19,347 nt of DNA from assembly GCA_047971485.1 (NCBI GenBank), contig JBKDZR010000034.1:1-19347 (forward strand). Reading direction: 5' to 3'. The position numbers were made by a program, and so were the translations under genes. Below are positions 15,549 to 19,347 of this stretch, piece by piece; the first letter of the stretch is position 1, and every line of letters starts with the position of its first letter. The notes below the pieces were generated by a model. The model made no database searches. It was not told where the DNA came from and worked only from the letters and a program-made list of their open reading frames with translations. This DNA comes from JBKDZR01 sp047971485 (lineage in GTDB: Bacteria; Pseudomonadota; Alphaproteobacteria; Rhodobacterales; Rhodobacteraceae).

Positions 15549-15572
15549 AAGCTTCTGAAGCTTTCCGGAAAG
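15549..15572. promoter_or_regulatory. Two overlapping palindromes upstream of DUF2794
   Basis: AAGCTTCTGAAGCTT (15549-15563) is a perfect 7+1+7 palindrome. CTTTCCGGAAAG (15561-15572) is a perfect 12-base palindrome that shares its first three bases with the end of the first. They lie about 95-120 bases before the DUF2794 ATG. Candidate operator pair; no known regulator motif is recognised. Confidence 0.4.
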
Positions 15573-15667
15573 AAACCTGCATTTCGGTTCAAGTTGCCCT
15601 GAACAGCGGCGCGAGGACCTGCAACCGCCGCTTGATCCGGCGCCGAAATCGCCGCAAGCTGGGGAAC

Positions 15668-16012
15668 ATGACCGTGCAAACGCCAACCCCCTTTCCAGCC
15701 CGGACCCGCATTCCGGAACAAACCTCCTTCGACCGACGCGAATTGCAGGTTATCCTGGCCCTCTATGGGCGCATGGTCGCCGCCGGTGAATGGCGCGATT
15801 ACGGTATTTCCTGCCTGCGCGACCACGCGGTCTTTTCGGTCTTCCGGCGGACGGCAGAACATCCCCTCTACCGGATCGAGAAACACCCCCGGCTGCGCGG
15901 CCGCCAGGGGATGTATCTGGTGCTGGGCATGGACGGCCAGATCCTCAAGCGCGGCCATGACCTGCGGGCCGTGCTACGCGTCCTCGAACGCAAGCTGATC
16001 CGGCCCGTCTGA
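15668..16012 (+). CDS. DUF2794 family protein
   Basis: 114 residues, a small soluble protein conserved in alphaproteobacteria with no assigned function. The core runs from SFDRRELQVILALYGRMV through WRDYGISCLRDHAVFSVFRR, YRIEKHPRLRGRQGMY and ILKRGHDLRAVLRVLERKL, the DUF2794 pattern. It is strongly basic, with no signal peptide or membrane segment. ATG 15668 has GGGGA just upstream and matches the family start; the longer frame from 15533 adds a Cys/Arg-rich stretch not typical of the family. It is convergent with the NlpC/P60 gene with no spacer. A palindrome-rich region precedes it. Confidence 0.9.
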   Translation: MTVQTPTPFPARTRIPEQTSFDRRELQVILALYGRMVAAGEWRDYGISCLRDHAVFSVFRRTAEHPLYRIEKHPRLRGRQGMYLVLGMDGQILKRGHDLRAVLRVLERKLIRPV

Positions 16013-16783
16013 TCACTCCGGCAGGGTCAGCCGACGGCGCGATGTCATCGCCCCTCCGCCCTGGGACAGGATCCGGCGCGCCGCATCAGCAGCCGGTTCA
16101 TAGATCGTGGCCATGCGAAAGGCCGTGGCGTGAATCAGACGCTCGGCATCGACAGCCATGGCCACATGCCCTTTCCAGAACAGCAGATCGCCGCGGACAA
16201 GCGGCTGATCATCCGCCACCTTCTGGCCAACTGCGCTCTCCTGATCACCGGAATCGCCGGGGCACTCCACCCCACAAGCCAAAAGCGCCGTCTGCACCAG
16301 GCCCGAACAATCCAGCCCCAGCCGGCTATTGCCCCCCCACAGATAGGGCGTGCCCAGAAACAGCTCGGCCACGCCGGCAGGATCCCGGAAAGTGCGGTGC
16401 AGCTTGGCGATATGGACGCTGGGCACCCAAACCCCTTCGCGCAACCGGGAAAAGGCGCCCTCGACCGCCTCGATGCACAGCTGCGACCCGAAGGACAGCC
16501 CCGCAACATCCGGCGATTTGAAATCCGGACGTTCATAGAGATGGGTGGCCAGGGCCTGAACCCGGTGGGTCGGCACCGCCACCGGACCCAGCTGATCGCG
16601 ACGGATATACCCCCCGTAGCCGTCCTTGAGTGCAAGAACCGAAGCATAGCCTTCTTCACGGTCAAGCACATCAACCTGATCACCGAACAGAAGCTGACGC
16701 TGACGCGCCCCCCCCGGACGGTTCAGCAGATCCGCGACCGGCGCAACAACCTGGGCCCGCCCCAGTTTCGTCGCGCCGCTCAC
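16013..16783 (-). CDS. NlpC/P60 cysteine peptidase with N-terminal SH3-like domains
   Basis: 256 residues, C40 family. Residues about 10-130 form bacterial SH3-like repeats (AQVVAPVADLLNRPGG; GYIRRDQLG; THLYERPDFKS). The catalytic domain follows: GTPYLWGGNSRLGLDCSGLVQ with nucleophile Cys159, KGHVAMAV with His206, and His218 in LIHATAF as the likely third residue. There is no signal peptide, so it is probably cytoplasmic. This layout resembles YkfC-type dipeptidyl peptidases that cut L-Ala-gamma-D-Glu from free cell-wall peptides, which is inferred here. It starts at GTG 16783, overlapping the M17 aminopeptidase stop as GTGA, so the two are surely co-expressed. The stop abuts the DUF2794 stop. 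Confidence 0.93.
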   Translation of the reverse strand: MSGATKLGRAQVVAPVADLLNRPGGARQRQLLFGDQVDVLDREEGYASVLALKDGYGGYIRRDQLGPVAVPTHRVQALATHLYERPDFKSPDVAGLSFGSQLCIEAVEGAFSRLREGVWVPSVHIAKLHRTFRDPAGVAELFLGTPYLWGGNSRLGLDCSGLVQTALLACGVECPGDSGDQESAVGQKVADDQPLVRGDLLFWKGHVAMAVDAERLIHATAFRMATIYEPAADAARRILSQGGGAMTSRRRLTLPE

Positions 16784-18171
16784 AGGCCCAGCACCTCGGG
16801 CAGCGCGGCCAAAAGGGCTCGGGCGCCTTGCCCGACCCCGCCCTTGGGACGCCCCGGGGCCGGGGCCGGTTGCCAGCCATAAATGTCGAAATGGGCATAG
16901 CGCGCGGTGTCGGTGACGAAACGGCGCAGGAACAACGCCGCCGTGATCGAACCGGCAAACCCGCCAGAAGGGGCATTGTCCAGGTCCGCACTCCCCGGAT
17001 CGAGCATCGCCTCCGAGGGCGCGTGGAATGGCAGCCGCCAGACCGGATCGCGCATCCCCCTGGCCGCCCGCGACAAGGCGGCGGCTGTGGCATCGTCATC
17101 GGTGTAGAAGGGCGCGATATCCGGCCCCACGGCAACCCGTGCGGCCCCGGTCAGCGTGGCCATGGAAACCAGAAGATCGGGCTGTTCCTCATCGGCCAGG
17201 GCCAGCGCATCGGCCAGAACCAGCCGTCCCTCGGCATCGGTGTTGTTGATCTCGACACTCAGCCCCTTGCGCGACATCAGAATGTCCTGCGGCCGGAACG
17301 CGCTGCCATTGATGGCGTTCTCGACCGCAGGGATCAGCACCCGCAGGCGCACCGGCAAATCCAGCGCCGCGATCATCTGCGCCAGGCCCAGCACCGTAGC
17401 CGCCCCGCCCATGTCCTTCTTCATCAACCCCATGGAGGCGCCCGGCTTGATGTTCAGCCCGCCAGTATCGAAGCAAACCCCCTTGCCGACCAGCGTCAGC
17501 TTTGGCCCCCGATCCCCCCAGGTCAGGTCAATCAGGCGCGGTGCCCGGCTGGAGGCACGGCCCACCGCATGGATCATCGGAAAATTCCGGGCCAGCAGCG
17601 CATCGCCGACGACCGAGGACACCTGCATCCCGGTCGCACCGGCCAGATCGCGCACCGCGCGTTCCAGTTCCGCCGGGCCCATATCGGATGCCGGTGTATT
17701 GATCAGATCACGGGTCAGATACTCGCCTGCGGCAATGGCGGAAATCCGCGCCGGATCGATACTGTCCGGCGCCACCAGTTGCGCCATCTCTGTCGGCTTG
17801 CCAGCATAGCGCGTAAAGCGGTACCCGGCCAGCAACCAGCCCAGCGCCGCCTCGGCGGCGCTATCCGCATCCAGCGGTGTCGCAATCCGCCAGCCCCCTT
17901 TTGGCAGCCCCGGAACGGCCTGCGCCACGGCAAACCGGCCACGTGCCTGCGCGGCGGTGCCCCCCATGCCGAAAACGGCCCCCGCACAGGCCCCGGACCC
18001 ATCCGGCAAGAGGCACAGTTGCCCCTCGGCGGCCGTGAACCCGGTCGCCCGCACCCAGGCCCTTACAGGATCGGGCTGATCGGCCAGCCAAGCCTCCAGC
18101 CCCTCGGGGTCCAACAGATAAAGCGGGCGCGCGGCAGCGCCCGGATCAGCGAAATGCGGGGTCTCGGTCAC
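16780..18171 (-). CDS. M17 family (leucyl) aminopeptidase
   Basis: 463 residues. Two-zinc aminopeptidase that removes N-terminal residues from peptides in the cytoplasm. Conserved residues by alignment with E. coli PepA: Lys230 and Asp235 (GKGVCFDTGG), Lys242 (LNIKPGASM), Asp253, and NTDAEGRL (310-317) with Asp312, Glu314 and catalytic Arg316. The N-terminal macrodomain-like part (about 1-150) is divergent, and the protein is somewhat shorter than PepA, as in the second M17 paralogue common in alphaproteobacteria. It starts at GTG 18171 with GGAAGGA six bases upstream; no ATG fits. The NlpC/P60 gene follows with a four-base overlap; the small helical protein gene ends 67 bases upstream on the same strand. 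The pairing suggests breakdown of murein peptides. Confidence 0.95.
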   Translation of the reverse strand: MTETPHFADPGAAARPLYLLDPEGLEAWLADQPDPVRAWVRATGFTAAEGQLCLLPDGSGACAGAVFGMGGTAAQARGRFAVAQAVPGLPKGGWRIATPLDADSAAEAALGWLLAGYRFTRYAGKPTEMAQLVAPDSIDPARISAIAAGEYLTRDLINTPASDMGPAELERAVRDLAGATGMQVSSVVGDALLARNFPMIHAVGRASSRAPRLIDLTWGDRGPKLTLVGKGVCFDTGGLNIKPGASMGLMKKDMGGAATVLGLAQMIAALDLPVRLRVLIPAVENAINGSAFRPQDILMSRKGLSVEINNTDAEGRLVLADALALADEEQPDLLVSMATLTGAARVAVGPDIAPFYTDDDATAAALSRAARGMRDPVWRLPFHAPSEAMLDPGSADLDNAPSGGFAGSITAALFLRRFVTDTARYAHFDIYGWQPAPAPGRPKGGVGQGARALLAALPEVLGL

Positions 18172-18238
18172 GAAGGGTCCTTCCTTGTCTGACGTCCGAC
18201 CCTACGCTTTTGGCGGCGCCCTGCAAGATGGACGGCGC

Positions 18239-18616
18239 TCAACCCGAACTCATCGGCAGATTCCAGACCACCGACAGGGATTTATCCCCCAGCCGCGACA
18301 TGCGCGCCAGCGTCGCCGCCGTACCTGCCCAGTCGGACCGGTCGGCACATTCGGCCACGCTGTCGGCCACGCTGGCCAGCTTTTCCAGCCCCAACGTGCT
18401 GGCCACCGCCCGCAACGGCCCGATCGCCGCCACCAACCGCGTCAGATCCCCGGCCAGATGGGCCTGTTCCGCACGCGCCATCGCGATCGCCAGGGCTTCC
18501 ACCATTTCACACAGGGCATTTTCGGCGGCAATCCCGTCCCCTTTGTCGACCCGGTCCCAAATTCGGCCGTTTTCGATGGCCACCACTTCGTCCGGATAGC
18601 TTATCTCCACCTGCAC
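18239..18616 (-). CDS. Small helical protein of unknown function, possibly Hpt-like
   Basis: 125 residues, all predicted helical after a short beta-like N-terminus (QVEISYPDEVVAIENGRIWDRV). No signal peptide or membrane segment. I do not recognise the family. The segment at about 55-95 (IGPLRAVASTLGLEKLASVADSVAECADRSD) follows the residue pattern of a histidine-phosphotransfer (Hpt) helix pair, but the position of the phosphorylated His appears to be Gly, so it would not transfer phosphate. It starts at GTG 18616 with AAGGGG about ten bases upstream; an in-frame TGA lies just upstream, so the start cannot be much earlier. It lies upstream of the M17 gene on the same strand and divergent from carbonic anhydrase. 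Confidence 0.7.
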   Translation of the reverse strand: MQVEISYPDEVVAIENGRIWDRVDKGDGIAAENALCEMVEALAIAMARAEQAHLAGDLTRLVAAIGPLRAVASTLGLEKLASVADSVAECADRSDWAGTAATLARMSRLGDKSLSVVWNLPMSSG

Positions 18617-18739
18617 GTCTTTTCACCCCTTACGGTTCATACCACACCAGCCGCAGCCTGACCGCACAACTCCAACAAATCGTTTCTCCCAAGACGAAAA
18701 TCTCTCGAATTGCGCTGAAAGGCCTCGTATGAGGGCGCC

Positions 18740-19347
18740 ATGATCGACACCACGCCCCCGCCTTCGGGTATCCGCCCGCTGCCCAGCTATCTGGTCCAAC
18801 GCTACCGTGGCTGGAAGTCCACTGATCATCAGGAAAACAAGGCCTGGTACCGACGTCTGGCCTATGAGGGCCAGCGCCCCCGCTGCATGATCGTATCGTG
18901 CTGCGACAGCCGGGTGAATTCCAGCCAGTTGTTCGGGGCTGGATCTGGCGAATTTTTCATACATCGCAACATCGCCAACCTGATTCCGCCCTGCGAACCC
19001 GATGGCGACCATCATGGCACCTCGGCGGCGATCGAATTTGCCGTTCAGGTTCTGAAGATTTCCAATCTGGTGGTCATGGCCCATTCGCTCTGCGGTGGGG
19101 TGAAGGGCTGCCATGACATGTGCACGGGCCGAGCACCGGAACTGCAGGCCCAGGGCAGTTTTGTCGGGCGCTGGATGGACATCCTGAAACCCGGCTATGA
19201 GCGTGTGAAGGATATCGAGGGCGACGAAGCCCAGTTGCGCGCGCTGGAAAAGCAGTCGGTGATCGTCTCGCTGGAGAACCTGATGACCTTCCCCTTCGTG
19301 CGCGAGGCCGTGGAGAACGAAACCCTGGCGCTGCACGGGCTGTGGAT
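18740..19347 (+). CDS. Beta-class carbonic anhydrase (3' end outside window)
   Basis: Interconverts CO2 and bicarbonate; zinc enzyme, cytoplasmic. 202 residues are visible with no stop before the window end; the family is usually a little longer, so only a short C-terminus is missing. Zinc and active-site residues: Cys54 with Asp56 and Arg58 in VSCCDSRV, and His115 with Cys118 in AHSLCGG. Other conserved parts are FFIHRNIANLIPP and SAAIEFAVQVL. The family motif is usually GHSxCGG; here the Gly before His is Ala. ATG 18740 follows GAGGG (18731-18735). The divergent 123-base gap to the GTG-start gene is relatively A/T-rich and should contain the promoters, but no clear -35/-10 pair was seen. 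Confidence 0.95.
   Translation, partial: MIDTTPPPSGIRPLPSYLVQRYRGWKSTDHQENKAWYRRLAYEGQRPRCMIVSCCDSRVNSSQLFGAGSGEFFIHRNIANLIPPCEPDGDHHGTSAAIEFAVQVLKISNLVVMAHSLCGGVKGCHDMCTGRAPELQAQGSFVGRWMDILKPGYERVKDIEGDEAQLRALEKQSVIVSLENLMTFPFVREAVENETLALHGLW

Larger units (their letters stand above)
15309..15667. other. 359-base divergent gap rich in inverted repeats
   Basis: Separates the cytochrome (minus) and DUF2794 (plus) genes. I see no supported gene; the open frame from 15533 has no ribosome site and only its part from 15668 is DUF2794. The gap contains an inverted repeat GGCCTGT/ACAGGCC (15354-15378), a TGTCACC/GGTGACA pair, a hairpin and two overlapping palindromes, listed separately. GGGGA at 15661-15665 is the ribosome site for DUF2794. 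Confidence 0.6.

Noticed and set aside
16630..18192. 520-residue plus-strand open frame antisense to the M17 aminopeptidase
   Set aside because: Antisense shadow with Arg/Gln/His/Pro-rich composition; the minus-strand M17 motifs are complete.

Overview
This is a GC-rich chromosomal segment from an alphaproteobacterium, most likely of the order Rhodobacterales. The evidence is the gene families (a DUF2794 protein, a PP_4765-type flavoprotein, a NYN/LabA-like protein with a C-terminal LOTUS-like domain, a cytoplasmic NlpC/P60 + M17 peptidase pair, the leuS-lptE-holA order), the codon use and the long antisense open frames typical of such genomes. No tRNA, rRNA, CRISPR array, insertion sequence, integrase or phage gene was seen. 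I read it as an ordinary housekeeping region, not an accessory island, and I did not find a new defence or mobile system in it.

Layout, left to right. (1) 1-2243, plus strand: a multi-pass membrane protein of unknown function, a terminator-like hairpin, then a lipoprotein lytic murein transglycosylase (MltB type) with a hairpin just after its stop. (2) 2283-4466, minus strand: a DEAD-box RNA helicase with a DbpA-type RNA-binding domain and a long, basic, repeat-rich tail. A gene-free 499-base stretch follows. (3) 4966-10318, plus strand: a class I glutamine amidotransferase-like protein, a VOC (glyoxalase-fold) protein that has no ordinary start codon, then the tightly overlapped set leuS, lptE, holA. 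(4) 10397-14437, minus strand, transcribed right to left: glutathione-dependent formaldehyde dehydrogenase (frmA), a NYN/LabA-like protein, a short-chain dehydrogenase and a PP_4765-type flavoprotein. (5) 14565-15308: a small I78-type protease-inhibitor lipoprotein facing a class II cytochrome c. (6) 15309-15667: a gene-free stretch rich in palindromes. (7) 15668-18616: a DUF2794 protein (plus) facing a minus-strand group made of a small helical protein, an M17 aminopeptidase and an NlpC/P60 peptidase. (8) From 18740: a beta-carbonic anhydrase cut off by the window end.

How the genes fit together. leuS, lptE and holA overlap and are probably translationally coupled although their jobs differ (leucyl-tRNA synthesis, LPS export, replication clamp loading). 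The M17 and NlpC/P60 genes overlap by four bases and together look like a cytoplasmic route for breaking down cell-wall peptides. frmA is the formaldehyde-detoxification gene; its divergent neighbour and the cytochrome may share its physiology, but this is only inferred.

The points most worth checking are the apparent ATA start of the VOC gene, two separate convergent gene pairs whose stop codons abut with no spacer inside the same palindrome TGATCA, the cluster of palindromes between the cytochrome and DUF2794 genes, and the possibly degenerate Hpt-like protein next to the carbonic anhydrase gene.
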